A DNA stretch of 64,000 nt, from the NCBI GenBank assembly GCA_037043015.1, contig CM073322.1:18053601-18117600 (forward strand), given 5' to 3'. The notes below the pieces were generated by a model, which made no database searches, was not told the DNA's origin, and was given only the letters and a program-made list of their open reading frames with translations. Positions 1 through 12,283 of the stretch are shown here, in pieces (the stretch's first letter is position 1; each line of letters starts with the position of its first letter). The position numbers were made by a program, and so were the translations under genes. The stretch comes from Bryum argenteum. Lineage: Eukaryota > Streptophyta > Bryopsida > Bryales > Bryaceae.

Positions 1-30
1 TTGTTGGAGCTTAACTTTCAGCTTTGCTTT

Positions 31-36
31 TATATA
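31..36 (+). promoter_or_regulatory. TATA box of the GARP factor gene
   Basis: A TATATA hexamer lies about 50 bases before the chosen start codon at 83, the expected spacing for a plant core promoter with a short leader. Upstream sequence is outside the window. Confidence 0.45.
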
Positions 37-82
37 CTCGCAAACACTCTTAGGTTACAAATCACTACTCTTGAACGTTAAT

Positions 83-988
83 ATGGCTTTGATGGCCGGC
101 GCTACACCTGGTGCTAGAAGTAACGTGCGCCCTTACGAGCGATCAAGCACAGACAAGCTGAAATGGACAGTAGAACTACATCAAAGCTTTGTACGAGCGG
201 TCATTAAGCTCGGCGGCAAACATAGTAAGTTGTTTACTCACTCTCTGTTACTTTCTTTTTCAATTTGCGATTATCTCAATCATCATCATTCTCTTAACTG
301 TTTTCACTCTTTTTTTGCAGAAGCGACACCGAGGAAGATATTGCAGCACATGAATACGACCGGAATCACCATCGCTCATATTAAAAGTCATCTTCAGGTT
401 TGATACCCAACTATCTGAACGCTTCCCTTTTTTCAAGTTCCATTGTCTTATATCTAACCCTTAATCAATTGAATGGCTATGATTGTCATGTGTGCACAGA
501 TGTATCGGATGGGCAAATCATTGACACATACAGGTGATCCAACACCAAATTCCATCGAATATGAAAGAAGTATGGAAGAAGCACGCGAAGTTCACATGGC
601 ATTAAAATTGCTCAAGAAAGGAATGATTTCGGGAGCTGCAGGAACAGAGAGCATAGAAGCTTTCAAGCAACCTAAGAAAGTTGAGGTGGTGCAGACTCGT
701 GATGAGTTTGTCCCTGTGATGGAGGAGCCACATGAAAGATGCAGAGATACACCTCGTTTGGAATCGTTTATCGGCGAATCTTCTTTGATTGAAAGAGTAG
801 CGGTAGAGGAGCTCATCGAGCTGGACCTCACCATGGCCACCCGGATGTCGAGTCCGATTAAGCTCCAGTTACCGTGCCCCTCTTCTCCCGAGGAAGCTAC
901 ATTGAGTCTCGGGCTCTCTTCAACAATCACTAGAGGGCAAGACAACCAGTGCAAAATCTTTCGCATCCGAATCACTCTCAAGCATTGA
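83..988 (+). CDS. GARP/G2-like (MYB-SHAQKYF-type) transcription factor
   Basis: Three exons, 83-224, 321-397 and 500-988, give 235 residues; both introns are GT-AG and the phases join exactly. The joined GARP domain runs from about residue 21 to 77, with KLKWTVELHQSF, then ATPRKILQHMN, then TIAHIKSHLQMYR, the helix-turn-helix signature of plant GARP DNA-binding proteins. Intron positions inside the domain match those common in the family. Downstream is an acidic tail with LSLGL near residue 216, an EAR-like repression motif (LxLxL), so a nuclear repressor role is plausible. There is no coiled coil of the PHR type. The first ATG in frame (83) is used. Family assignment is firm; the KANADI versus other G2-like subgroup is not decided. 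Confidence 0.85.
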
Positions 989-1909
989 AAGTACATCAAA
1001 CGTACATTGAAAGTACAACTGGTAATCTGTGCATGGTTTGTGGAGCCCCTCACGAATTAAATCACATACTTTCAGACTACAAACCTGTAGTATTGAAGGC
1101 TCTAAATTAGTGGAAACAATCCGCTATCTCAATTTACCTGGTAGATGTCTCGAATCTGCCACGGCTGCTTTCAATGTATACATTACAGTATATTTATCGT
1201 GAAAATGTAAATGACAACGGAGAAGCTATGATTGAGATCATCCAAGAGTATTGAGGTTTCTAGCAAGTCTGTAAAGCGGACTTATTGAAGTGGAGTCCCA
1301 TTGAAGGTGGAGTGCGAATCACACAACACCGAAAGTTTATAAAGAGGACTCACTGAAGTGGTGTTCTACCCAAAGTGGAATTCAAAGTTTTACACGAGCA
1401 GTGTAGATAGTAATTGGAAGTGAAAATAGTTGAACAACATTTGATGATGCACATTCAAGAATGTGTAATTGTGTATACCAGTAATCAGTGAGATACTTCT
1501 TTTTGGATCTCGTCGTACGGCACAAAGCAGTTGTAAGATGCACAGAGGTTTAACAAATTTGCATCTGCTCATTGATATCTAGAAATTGATTCAACAGTAT
1601 TTGTTGGTGACACCAATCTTGTAACGAATTTATTTTTATTTTTTATGTCCACGGACTTGATGAAGTAAAAATTATGCATTTTATATTAAAGCTAATTAGG
1701 GCCACCATATACCAGCCAGAGAAAATATTTTACTTTGTTACAATTAAATTAAAGTAAAAGAAAACGAATTGTGATTTTTAGTATAAAAATAAGAGTAAGC
1801 TTATATATATCTTACTTTTATCTCCACTAAAACATTTTTGTGTAAATTCAATCATCTCTTTTTCCGAATCTAACTCAAAGTTATCATTTAATTACATTGA
1901 TATTATACA
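989..1909. other. intergenic region between GARP and GH17 genes
   Basis: No gene or repeat recognised. It holds the 3' flank of the GARP gene and an AT-rich stretch with a run of TATATA at about 1801-1811, roughly 100 bases before the GH17 start, which probably serves as its TATA box. Confidence 0.4.
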
Positions 1910-3025
1910 ATGGCACTCCTTGTTAATCTCAAACTAATCTTTAAAAGTTTGATTTGTGCATTTTTACTACATACTACTGCCACAATGAATGCTACGAGTG
2001 CACCACTTGAAAGTCATAATCTTGGTATCAATTACGGAACTCTAGGAAACAATCTTCCGAACCCTCACAATGTCATCCCGAGAATTAAATCCATGAAGAT
2101 TGGAAAAGTCAAGATTTTTACCCCAGATCATACAATTCTAAGTGCTCTAGCACATAGTGGTTTGGAAGTTGTGGTTGGAGTATCAAATGACAACATAGAA
2201 AATATTGCTTCAAGCACGGATGCAGCTGATAGATGGGTTCAAGATAACATCGCTGCACATTATCCTAAAACAAATATTGAAACTATTGTGGTGGGAAACG
2301 AAGTATTTCGACAATCGAATTTGCAACCCATATGGGGATCGGTCGTTCCAACCATGCAGAACATCCATGCCTCAATCGATAAACGAGGTTGGTCAAATAT
2401 GATGAAAATTTCAACAACTGTTACTCTTGAGGTCTTACAAGCGCCTTATCCACCATTTTCACTGCCTTCGAGAGCAACTTTTCGACAAGATCTTCTTGCG
2501 TCCGTCATTTTACCATTGCTACGATTTTTACAATCAACAAATGGTTATCTATTCATGAATGTGCACCCAATCTACACTTATTGGCAGAACTATCCACGAG
2601 TATCTTTGAACTACGCACTTCTTGAAGATTCATCACATACATCAGATAATGGCCATGTCTATACAAATATATTGGATGCACAACTTGATGCAATGAACTC
2701 GGCTATGAGTGAACATGGATTTGAGAATGTACGCATTGCTATTAGCGAAACCGGATGGCCAACCAAAGGTGATGAAAATCAAATGTGTGCACCAAACATT
2801 ACCAATGCCCAGACATACAATCAAAGATTGGTGGGAAAAATATTATCTAGTGGGACACCTATGCATCCAAGTAGATTCATTCCAACTTTCATCTTTTCTC
2901 TCTTCAATGAAAATGAAAAAACGGGAGCAATGTCAGAGAAAAATTGGGGTCTTTTGAATGCTCATGGAGAATCTATGTATAAAATTGATTTGACTGGCAA
3001 GACCATATACTATGACAATAATTAA
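1910..3025 (+). CDS. Glycoside hydrolase family 17 beta-1,3-glucanase
   Basis: Intronless frame of 371 residues with a hydrophobic N-terminal signal peptide (about residues 1-30) followed by the GH17 start motif NLGINYGTLGNNLP. Family GH17 hydrolyses beta-1,3-glucans such as callose in the wall or apoplast. The proton-donor region reads VVGNEVFRQ (about residue 127) and the nucleophile region ISETGWPTKGD (about residue 280), both catalytic glutamates present; FIFSLFNENEK and the closing WGLLNAHG motif follow. Length matches a single-domain enzyme: no C-terminal X8/CBM43 domain and no GPI-anchor signal. The start is the first ATG, 100 bases after a TATA-rich stretch. It looks intact. Confidence 0.93.
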   Translation: MALLVNLKLIFKSLICAFLLHTTATMNATSAPLESHNLGINYGTLGNNLPNPHNVIPRIKSMKIGKVKIFTPDHTILSALAHSGLEVVVGVSNDNIENIASSTDAADRWVQDNIAAHYPKTNIETIVVGNEVFRQSNLQPIWGSVVPTMQNIHASIDKRGWSNMMKISTTVTLEVLQAPYPPFSLPSRATFRQDLLASVILPLLRFLQSTNGYLFMNVHPIYTYWQNYPRVSLNYALLEDSSHTSDNGHVYTNILDAQLDAMNSAMSEHGFENVRIAISETGWPTKGDENQMCAPNITNAQTYNQRLVGKILSSGTPMHPSRFIPTFIFSLFNENEKTGAMSEKNWGLLNAHGESMYKIDLTGKTIYYDNN

Positions 3026-3944
3026 TAAGGTAACTTGCTTGGAATCCACACAACACCAAAAATTACAAAGTAGGCTAATCAAGATTCCTTCTTTATCATC
3101 TATGAACGCCAATGTACTTTTCTAATTTGTTGAAGGAGAAGAAATGCCTGCAATATCACATAAATTCCTTTAAAGATTAACAAACGGGATTTATCTTACT
3201 CTAGATTCTCATGGTCTTCTGTCATACTAGAGAACAACCGGTAGTGACATATTGTAAACTCTAACCGTTCTTTGTTCAAGCAATTATCAACCTGTTCTTT
3301 AACGTTGAATGTAAAATCGGTCCATTCGTGGCAGAATTGAATTCAAGTGGAGGCTGATTTTGCAATTCCAATTTTCAAATTGACTTTACCTGCAATTACG
3401 ATTTATCATTTACAAACGTGTACATCTTTTAAGGATGATCTTGTATTAAGCTCTGCTCTTGGCTGGTTCGATGCGGATTGCGATGAGTTCTTTCATGGGC
3501 CCATGTATCCGCTCCCAATAATCCTGAACACAAGGGAAGCTAATTATGAACCCATTACCACATCCCTCTAACAAATTAAATATGACATTTGAAAGCTGAC
3601 TGACCATGAGACAATTGAACTAAATTCACCCAGAGGCACTAGAATGTACATAAACAGATCAAAAGTAGAATAAAGACAAAATTCAGAGAAATTGTGAGCT
3701 AGCACTAGATGATGGAATGTCATGAAAGTCAATGAATCTGCTCTATAGTGTAATACCTCTACGCCGTTGAATGTCTTGAAGCTCATATCGATCAGCAAAC
3801 ACGCCAGGGGCAGCCTCTCTAGCAATCTCAATCGACAGGAGTCGGACATTCTCACAACCTCACTAGATATGGTCACAACAGATAATAGTGTGCGATGAGG
3901 ACCGCTACACTCGATCAAGCTTCCTCTGGTAATCTTGTAGGAAC
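3026..3944. other. unassigned region, possible gene relic
   Basis: An open stretch on the minus strand at 3568-3918 (116 codons) has no family I recognise, and the plus strand around 3347-3571 is also unremarkable. No repeats stand out. It may be a host gene remnant cut by the MITE that starts at 3945, but this is not supported by any recognised motif. Confidence 0.25.
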
Positions 3945-4201
3945 AACCCCAATTCCGTTAAAATGGCGTTATGCCGCTAAAATGACACACCTAAACTTTC
4001 TGAACTGCAGTTCAGAAACCATGTGATATTACAGAATTTTAAGATGATATTATGGAAAATGAGTGACAATGTATATAGAGGAGTGATATTATCAGAAAAA
4101 TTGTGATATTACAGAATACACCATTCCATGTGAGCACATATGTAAGATTTGGAGTGACAAAATGGCACATGGCATAGTGCCATTTTAACGGAATTGAGGT
4201 T
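3945..4201. mobile_element. MITE with 30-bp terminal inverted repeats
   Basis: The left end AACCCCAATTCCGTTAAAAT and the right end form an inverted repeat of about 30 bp with only a few mismatches, enclosing 257 bp. GAAC occurs on both flanks (3941-3944 and 4202-4205), a possible 4-bp target duplication. The interior is AT-rich with repeats of GTGATATTACAGAAT and has no coding capacity. Superfamily undecided. Confidence 0.7.
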
Positions 4202-6083
4202 GAACCAATTAAAGCCCTTCAGATTTGTCTTTCCCTGTTGCATAGATTGTGGACTCTTGCTTGGAATGATCAAAATTCGTTGCAGACTCACTTCCAGTAT
4301 GAGCTTGAGCGCGGGAGTTGGAGCCCTCAGAAATTAATTACCACCTGCAGCACAATTTGGGAGAAAATTACGAAAAGCTTACAGTATACAATGAGACATT
4401 CGAATGGATTTTGATATTTAGAGATATGGAGCTAAAGATCTGGACAGGGTCAGTTCCATACCAGGATTCCGATGAATGGTGTAGCTCTAACCAAATTGGA
4501 GCCCTTCTGTGATCGCCAGGACGAAGTGCCTCAAGGTACCAAATAATTATCGCATAAGATCCAGAGAGTGGCCTCAAAACTGTTAAAACTCCTTAAAACT
4601 GCCTTCCATTGATGCAAGAATTAAAATTTTAGTTTTTGAGAGGGTTTGAAGCATGTTACCATAGGATCTAGTATCTAACTTGTGAATGTATACATGCGCC
4701 AAATTTTTTAATCAAAAATCTCTCGGTTGGTGCGGTTCGAAGCTGAAGAGAGCATAATAAAATTTCTATCTTTGCAGAAAGAAGCTTAGGTGTTTAGTGA
4801 TAAAAAAAAGCCAATTTTAGAAGGATGTTTGATATGAGGCTCTTGAGATTTTTGTTCTTGTGTGAGTAAGGTACATGTCTACATAGTTTGCACCGTCATA
4901 GGACCTATAAAATTGAGAGAAGTGCTTGATTTCGCACATGTAGAAATGCAGGAATTCAAATATACAAGGTTGTTTTCAAGAACCACAAAATTAAATAATA
5001 CTAATTATAATATAACAAAAATCAATGCGTGTAAAATTATTTGAAGTTGATTCATTTGGTGAATATTAAAATAATACTGTTTTGACCAAAGGTAGTGGTC
5101 TCTCTATTCAACTTATGCTACCCTTCCCTCCATCAATGTTGAGACTCATGGCCCCAATGGCTAGTTGACTTTATCAAACTCCAAATTTCATGGTCAAGAA
5201 AGGTAATAATACCTTTACTCACGGTTATGAAATCCATACTTTATAACATATCTAAGTTTTTCTTCAAACTCTTCGGGCCTTTACGAGTTAATGTGGTTGT
5301 TGCATTCAAATTTTGTTTGAAACAAACTAGTTCTCATGGTGTCCTACCTACAAATAAATGCAACAATGGAGAGTAGAAACTTATTAGGATGTTTTCAAGA
5401 GTAGAACGTTTTTCTTACTTTAGTAATAACCTTTTTTATGTTGATTCCAAATCAAGTTTTATATAACTTTGTCCCTAGTACTTCAATGTAACTCAAAAAG
5501 GTTATGCATAGAACACCAGTTAAGTAATTTTACTTTGTGAAAATTTGCCATCAATTTTGATTATTGCTCTCTTAGAGTGGTACTAATTACTATCAATCAT
5601 TTGTTACACAGTACTAAACGTAGGACAATTGATAAACCTCATGGAAGAAGCACTCATGCAAAAGGGCAAGGGAATTGTGGACGAAAAATTGGACATATAG
5701 CATAAGAGTCCAAACACAAAAAACAACATGCATTTCATCACATGAAAATATTAATATGAAATGGAAGGGAATGAATAGAAAAATTGTTTTACATGTAAGT
5801 GTCAATGGTTTTATTGGTTTAAATAATAAATGTGCAAGAATTTTTGCACAGTGGGCATCCCACAAGGGACAATCTTTACAAGCTTGAATTATTCAAATAT
5901 AACAAGCTTGACAACTGAACCTGGACGTTCGGCTATGCTAGTCTGATCATGGGGACAATTCCCCTTGAGAAGGGATTTTGAGGAGGATCATCTCAGTATT
6001 AATTGCTTGTAAATACTCTTAGAACAGAGTCTGTCGTTCTGAGTAGTAATTTCTAACAATCCCCGCTTGTGCGTATGAAGGGT

Positions 6084-6368
6084 TTATGAGTTTTTAGCCC
6101 ATGAAGAAGCGTATTCTTTGAAGCTTGGGATTTTTGGGAGCGACAAGTTGGCTTCATTCAGCAAGGCCTTTTTCTTCTCCCGAGCAATCCTTGCTTCCTC
6201 CAGTAATTTTGAAAGCGGAATTGGCAAGTCCACTTGGACAAGGCCTCGCTTCTTACTTGCCTCAATGTATGGCCCATTGGAGAGTTTAGTGTTGATAGTC
6301 ATTTTCACCTTCTTCTTTGAATTTACCTCCTTCACATGCCCCATTTTAGTCTCCTTACCCTGCCTCAT
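6084..6368 (-). CDS. small conserved basic ORF of block R, copy 1
   Basis: A 94-codon frame that I do not recognise. It is lysine-rich, with the order GKETKMGHVKEVNSK, then KLSNGPYIEASKK, then a proline/leucine segment LPIPLSKLLEEARIAREKKK and an end SLPKIPSFKEYASS. The same frame stays open in copies at 19012, 29543 and 40848. Upstream on the minus strand a TATAAA box lies at 6518-6523, about 150 bases before the ATG, and an AATAAA signal lies downstream near 5825. Conservation of frame plus promoter and poly(A) signals suggest a real small gene or a transposon-borne one. No function is inferred. Confidence 0.45.
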   Translation of the reverse strand: MRQGKETKMGHVKEVNSKKKVKMTINTKLSNGPYIEASKKRGLVQVDLPIPLSKLLEEARIAREKKKALLNEANLSLPKIPSFKEYASSWAKNS

Positions 6369-6517
6369 GTTAATCAATGCTCAATCCTCAATGTGGAGAT
6401 GGTTGGATTTGGGAAAAGGGGGCTTTGGATGGTGTAAAAACTGATATGGAAGAAGGGGTCTGAGAGCTCCGAGCGCAAAGGGAGCAGGAATAGTGAATGT
6501 GAGGTACGGTTCCTGCC

Positions 6518-6523
6518 TTTATA
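6518..6523 (-). promoter_or_regulatory. TATA box of the small block-R ORF
   Basis: TATAAA on the minus strand, about 150 bases before the ATG of the small ORF. Equivalent boxes sit at about 19459-19465, 25912-25919, 29986-29992 and 41453-41459, always 150-175 bases before the same ORF. Confidence 0.5.
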
Positions 6524-6709
6524 CTCTCGCGATCCCTAGTAACGCGGAGGGCTTAACGCATTAAGTGGCAGTTAAGTGGAACTTAAGTGGAGCAAGCCGG
6601 AGGCAGGGTCGGAGCAGCTCGGTGGCGGTGCACCAAAGCACCTACCGTCAGTGTCCTGCCTGCACAGACGCGAGTACGACCTCCAACAACATAAAATTAC
6701 CATGATTAA

Positions 6710-6968
6710 CCCCTGAGCGCCCCCTCCAAAAAGCCCGAAAATCAAGGTGTGCAGACCGTGCCCAAGCTTATTGGGTGCCAATTCTGCAGAAGTTGATTAA
6801 TTTCAATTTCACCGTTGAGAAACATGAAGAACAGGGATGCGAAGGTGTGGGAAAAATTGGGATGGATTTCACCGCACGGATCTGGTTTCTATAATGGTCA
6901 AACAATGGTTGACTTCTGACTGGCGGAATTTCTGGCGGACACATTTAGTCCGCAGGGGCGCTCAGGGG
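6710..6968. mobile_element. piggyBac-type MITE
   Basis: A 259-bp element with perfect terminal inverted repeats CCCCTGAGCGCCCC and GGGGCGCTCAGGGG, flanked on both sides by TTAA (6706-6709 and 6969-6972). TTAA targets and CCC-starting termini are hallmarks of the piggyBac superfamily. The termini resemble those at 42148 and 59279, which bracket the piggyBac transposase of this window, so that element could have mobilised it. No coding capacity. Confidence 0.75.
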
Positions 6969-7159
6969 TTAAGTGAATCTCACAACCTTTACAAAGTTGT
7001 TACCAATCTTCGAGTGATAGAGAGAAGAACTTCTTACCGGGTGTAAATACCGCGTTTAAGTAAGAGCCCTGTCTATCCGCCAGCACTGTATGCAGAGAAA
7101 AACCTGCACATCGTGCTTGCAGGTGCTAGCAATTGATATCATACAAGCATCTTTTTTGC

Positions 7160-10100
7160 CCACGAAGTGTCGTGCTTGGGGAACAATTGAGCAAAGTGTG
7201 CTCCAATGTGAGCAATATTTTGTCCGAGTATTGCGAAAAGGTGCCCCTCCCACTCTGTATACGTCCCATCCCTGCCATTGCCACCTTCTAGTACTTGATT
7301 CTGCATACACCGAACGAAGAGGTAAACGATATCAGTGCAACTGCGTTTGAGTACCTATGACCGAAGTACTTGATACGATGATGCAGTTTAGATTCGTATT
7401 TAACTATCCGTGTAACTAGGTCTCTGCTCGAAGGAAGTCTGCCTTCGTAATTTGCAGGGACTGAGGAGCAGTGACACTGATATGAAAGAGAAAATGCAGA
7501 GAGACATGCGCAAAATAACGAACCTGTGCTTTCTCACTTTGAGGAAGAGCGGGAGGTGAGTTCCCACCCCAACTTTTGGTACCAAAAGTCATTGCATGAT
7601 GCATGCAACGCCAGACAAGGAGGAGCAAGTCAGCAACATCGGCACCATCAATGATCTCTATGATCTCGATGGTGGAAGCCAAAGGTTGGGGAAGCCATCC
7701 AGCATCTGCTACCAGATTTATCAGCCTTATAACTTGCATACGATCAAGCTTTTCCTCCCTCAAAACTCTGGGAGGTGGAAGGCCTGGGGCACGTCGAGTG
7801 CGCTACGCACTATGCCAACGAGAGATGCTGTCAACGAGAAGAACACGGATGAACATCACACATCGAACCACTTCATCACTGTTCTTGTACTTGACCACGA
7901 GCTCCAGCATCTGAAACAGAAGCGGGTTGCGACCAAAACATTCCGTCAAAAAGATGTGCCGTGGCGTGGCAACCTGCTTTGGAAGAACCTCCTCGTATTG
8001 CTCCATTGTCATCGCCAGTTCATGTGGGGTTCCCAACCGGTCTATCATCTGTGAGGCCAATACGAAGGCAGGATGTGGAGACCAAACATCCGTGTCTTCT
8101 GCAGCTCGCAAAACTGCACTCCCTACACTTCGACGTAGAATGTCACCCAATTCCATGACTGTAGTATCCACCAGCTCTTGCTTTTCAGCATCGTCCTTTG
8201 ATACCTGAAACGCAGGTCTTGTTCCGTCTTCTCTACGACGAATGGAGCCAAACTTCGTGTCCCTACCCAGAGAAGGTAGGCCAGCTGATTTTATCCGCCG
8301 ATTCTCTTCCGCGAGAGAGAATTTCGGTGATGCGAGCGAGCTGTTGCTTTCTTTTAGAGCAGGAACTAACAGAAGACTGAAGCTTCCATTATTGTCTAGT
8401 CTTCCGAGAACCAGAGTGGACGTCCCCCGTCCATTTGCAGTTCCACTTCGTCTCTGGATCTTCCAATCCAAGGACCGATCGCTTCGCTCGAATGAAAAGT
8501 CCAGTAGACTGCTAACCATAACCGTGAAAGATGCGAAGGACAACGAAGCCTGTTGCACGATTACTCGTTTCAGATGCTCTAAAACTTGCATTCGCAGCCA
8601 CTTCCGCGAGTCCTCAGCTTCGAAGTTCTCATCTACCAGTTGGAAGAATATGCCCAGGAGACCCTTAAGTCGAACCACAACTGCTTGAGAATGTGTGTCG
8701 CTGCCCGGCGAAAGGGATTGCAGGATGTGTAACACCACCAGGTGAAGCTCCCAGGAATTTTGTCTGTGTAGAAGTGGCACCAGGTGTAGCCATTGAGAGT
8801 CCCATTACCTTCCTTAGAAGCATCCAGACCACTTTCCATGACACTCCTCCTGATGCATCCGATGATTGCTCAATCAAGCGATTGTTCTGGTGGGCCTGCC
8901 AAAACGCAGGATCCAGGAATTGCTTTACTGCTAGGGCCGTCCGGAATGCCTACAGATCAATCAAAATTCGGTTACACGTTTCCTACTAGTTCAAAAGAAA
9001 CTTGGAAATGCAATGAAACAGAAATAAATGCGCGTATCCACATGTTATGGTAACTGAAAACTCAGTCATCTGCTAGCAGCAGAGATGAAAACAAAAAGAT
9101 GAATTTCATCTCGGTCGGTAGAGCTACCTCATCATCATCGGACTTGTTGATTGCAGCCACACACAACTGGGACCAAAGCTCAAAAACTTGGACACCTCGG
9201 CCTTGCCCAGCAACCATCTTCATAACCTCCATCACGAGGAAAAGCTTTATCACTGATTCCGCATCCAGTTGTCCATTCTCACTACGACTGGCGACAGTTT
9301 CCTCAGCCAAAAGCTGCGCTACCCCATTATGGCCACTCGAAAGAATAGTTATTCTACACACCCCAACAAATGGATCTCCCTTCCACCACCTACTGAGTCC
9401 ACTAATGGGCTCCATTGCAGCCTGCAAGTCACCGAACGGACTGACTAAGAATTTTGAAGGCACCGACTGTCCTGGAGAGAATGACTCTGAGCCGCCAGTC
9501 AGGAACTCTGACCATAGCATCCTCAGATTCGTCTTGAGGTTATCGATAAATACAGAGTAGCCTGTGTATTCACTCTCTGTGGTAAAAGACAACGGCTCTG
9601 CACCAACGGTCTGCTCAGTACCTGAACCACAAGTGCGCACATTTGAGAAGTGATATTGTTAATACGTCATGACTTGGAGAACAATCAAATAAGCCCCAAG
9701 CTTAGTATTCGTAGGCCAAAAGGAAAGATAGGGCTTTTCACCTAAAACGCGTGGAAGAATACGCAAGGAAAGATCCATGTGCAACCTTTGAAGCAGAGAA
9801 GCAACCTATTTCCAGCTTGTCCTTCTTTGTAACCAATCGATACAACAAGACGACGAGGCTTGTCCCGACGGGCGCTAATTCACATATCCTCCGACTAAGA
9901 ATTGCAGATAACCACACAGAAAGTCTTGTAGGTTCCTCATGATTGACACCCTGCACTTCAATCAAGGGCTAGCGTTGATACAACAGTGGTGAAAGGTACG
10001 CCAATAAAAGAAAAGAAAGGATTGTAATCACTGAAATATCCTGACTAGAAGAATATGAGCAAGAACCTTACCTCTAACATGAACCATAGGGGAGTGAGCG

Positions 10101-11828
10101 GACTTCCCATGTCAATCACATCCACAAACAAACTGCCGTAGTATTCTGACAGATTCTCGGTAAGGCCAAGGTGCGGTATCCAGTGGCGAGAGCGCGTTGC
10201 CAGAAACTTGGGACAAAAAGTGGCAATAACTAGGCACATATTCCACATTTCCATCACTCTTTTCTTCTCGTGAGGTTGTCTTCTCTCACCTCCCACTGAC
10301 CCAAATTCCATAATATAGAATAATCGTCCCAACTCGTCAGCAACTTGCTCTGACCCTCTGCATCAAAACATTTCATTCATCAGCTGGTTAGTCGTAAATA
10401 ACAGAAAATACTCTGCACATTCTTGCCAAGCTCCACAGTTGGCATTTTTGTTATTGCTCAAACTTGAACTTCAAAGTTTTTCCCAAGACTGTTTCTGGTG
10501 ATATGAATCTTCGGTTCTGTAACTATTCGATCACTTCTAGGCCCTTCGAGCGTTATAACTTTCACTAATCGGGCACTCACCTTAATGCAGCGTATTCCAA
10601 GATGCCGATCCTTCGAACATATAATGAAAGAGCAACCATGCCATTGGCACGACAACTGACTACATTCTCCCAGAGATCACAAATAACAGGCCCAAGGAAC
10701 AAGCTGGGGCTGGCGGCTGTGAGGTGAGCAATAAGCCAGTCGAGGGGGCTTCGATGAGTGGAGGAATTGTTTTGCATAACCTCCCGAACGAGCCAGTTAT
10801 GGAGCCAGAGAGACTCCACTCCACCTTTGTCACTTTTATTACTGAATGGAGACACCTGATCCCTGCTTTTGCACAAGCAATGACTGATGAGATGCACCAG
10901 AGCATGGCACTGCCGTCTTCCAATCCAGATCCCCACGATTTGTGCCATGCGAATCCCTGCCTTGCCACTGTCTGCTCGCCTAACAGCTTCCTCCAATGAC
11001 TCCTCATTGCCTGCATCTGGTTTCGTACCATCACTTGTACTCACGTCATTCGCATGTGGAGGTGAAATTGCTACCCCAGAAGTGTCCATTTCTGTGCCAT
11101 CTTCATCTGCATACAAGATAGAACAACCGTTACAACCACAGTTCCGCTCATCCTTGAACAAAACTGGGGTTGCCTTCTGTTCTTTCAAACCCCCACTTTT
11201 CATTGAAATTCAAAAAAGGCGAATATCATCTTGAACAAGTTTGGCTAATGCACCCATACTATACTCATTTCTTGATGAAAACGCACTCTTTCATCACATG
11301 CAAATAGAGAGATCTCTCTCTGAACTCCAGACACGTGACGTCTTGAACCTTAAGCCCTAACCCTAATTCAAAGACTCATGTGCATGCAACAGCTAACACT
11401 ATTCATTCAATGCTGATTTTTGGAGATTTGTAGAGAGGGATTTGAAACTCCCTTCTGCAAGAGATGGCTCACTATCGGCTTTCCTTTTGCCCAATTGCGA
11501 AACCGCGGGCTCTCCATTACCAGCCTCATCTCCACCCAATCTAGAATATCAAAACCAGGAAGGGTTCATTGGTATCAAAGGCGATTGGCGACACAGTCTA
11601 GAGAATCGAAACAAGGAGTAATTCATTGAGATCAAGGGCAATGGCGACCAAAAGCGAGAAGAGTGGAGTAGGGTACCTGTCCTCCTGGTAGTGGAAGTGG
11701 CGGAGAAGAGAGAGCGCCCACTGCAGGTTCTCGAAGGACGTGGTGGGGGAGGGGTCGTGGTGGAGAACGTGAAGGCGACGGTCGCACTCGGCCTGCACGG
11801 CATCTACACTGCCCTGATCGCACATCAT
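7160..11828 (-). pseudogene. INTS5: INTS5 pseudogene, full-length duplicate of the gene at 30834-35554
   Basis: All eight exons of the intact copy can be matched: 11677-11828, 11452-11540, 10581-11106, 10072-10357, 9742-9950, 9128-9621, 7524-8949 and 7160-7300, very similar to the intact copy. Lesions seen by comparing the two: an extra C at about 8801-8803 shifts exon 7; TAC to TAG at 7803-7805 ends exon 7 early; 14 bases are missing near 9800 in exon 5; the donor after exon 2 reads GG instead of GT (11450-11451); the normal stop codon is lost (near 7160). About 65 bases just beyond the stop are deleted. Exon sizes otherwise agree base for base, so it arose by DNA duplication, not retroposition. 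It is unlikely to make a working Integrator subunit. Confidence 0.88.
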
Positions 11829-12137
11829 CGCTGCAAGAAAGCGTTCTTGTGCATTGCGATTGTGACAACACTTGCTAATCCCTGAACCCTGCCTGCAATT
11901 GCAATGGAGAATTGTAATAATGCCGTTCAAGCCAGTGCCCACATTGCAATTGCGAAGGCAAGGGGGCGGATCGGCATAGCTCAGGTAGGATTGCGAGGTG
12001 ATTGCAACACCAGTTGAGGCTGCAAGATCGTGTTCTGTATTGGTGCAGTACGGGAATCAGTGGGATATGCGCTTGAGCACAGCACCATGATCCAATCAAT
12101 TCAAATCATATTTAGAGTGAACCTGCCTATTTCCATA

Positions 12138-12283
12138 AGTCATTGCATGATGCATGCAACGCCAGACAAGGAGGAGCAAGTCAGCAACATCGGCACCATC
12201 AATGATCTCTATGATCTCGATGGTGGAAGCCAAAGGTTGGGGAAGCCATCCAGCCTCTGCTACCAGATTTATCAGCCTTATTA
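12138..12283 (-). pseudogene. INTS5 exon 7 fragment
   Basis: 146 bases that match the 3' part of INTS5 exon 7 (compare 7588-7733). The junction with the INTS5 promoter-like sequence at 11829-12118 is abrupt: the copy jumps from 5' flank directly into exon 7, a breakpoint of the duplication process. Too short to code for anything useful. Confidence 0.8.

Larger units (their letters stand above)
4287..6600. repeat. block R, copy 1 (dispersed 2-3.5 kb unit)
   Basis: First of five related blocks (others begin near 12726, 18228, 21786 and 26766). It begins with a conserved 190-bp plus-strand stretch (4318-4512) also seen at 12757 and 26790, continues through AT-rich DNA, and ends with the small minus-strand ORF at 6084-6368 and its promoter. 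Relative to copy 5 it lacks about 1 kb in the middle. No terminal inverted repeats were found, so whether it is a transposon or part of a segmental duplication is open. Confidence 0.7.

Noticed and set aside
7596-8688. Long plus-strand open frames over the INTS5 exons (also 9099-9560, 10724-11234, 31266-32358, 32768-33229)
   Set aside because: They are antisense to conserved INTS5 exons, and their translations match nothing; open antisense frames follow from the codon pattern of the real gene.
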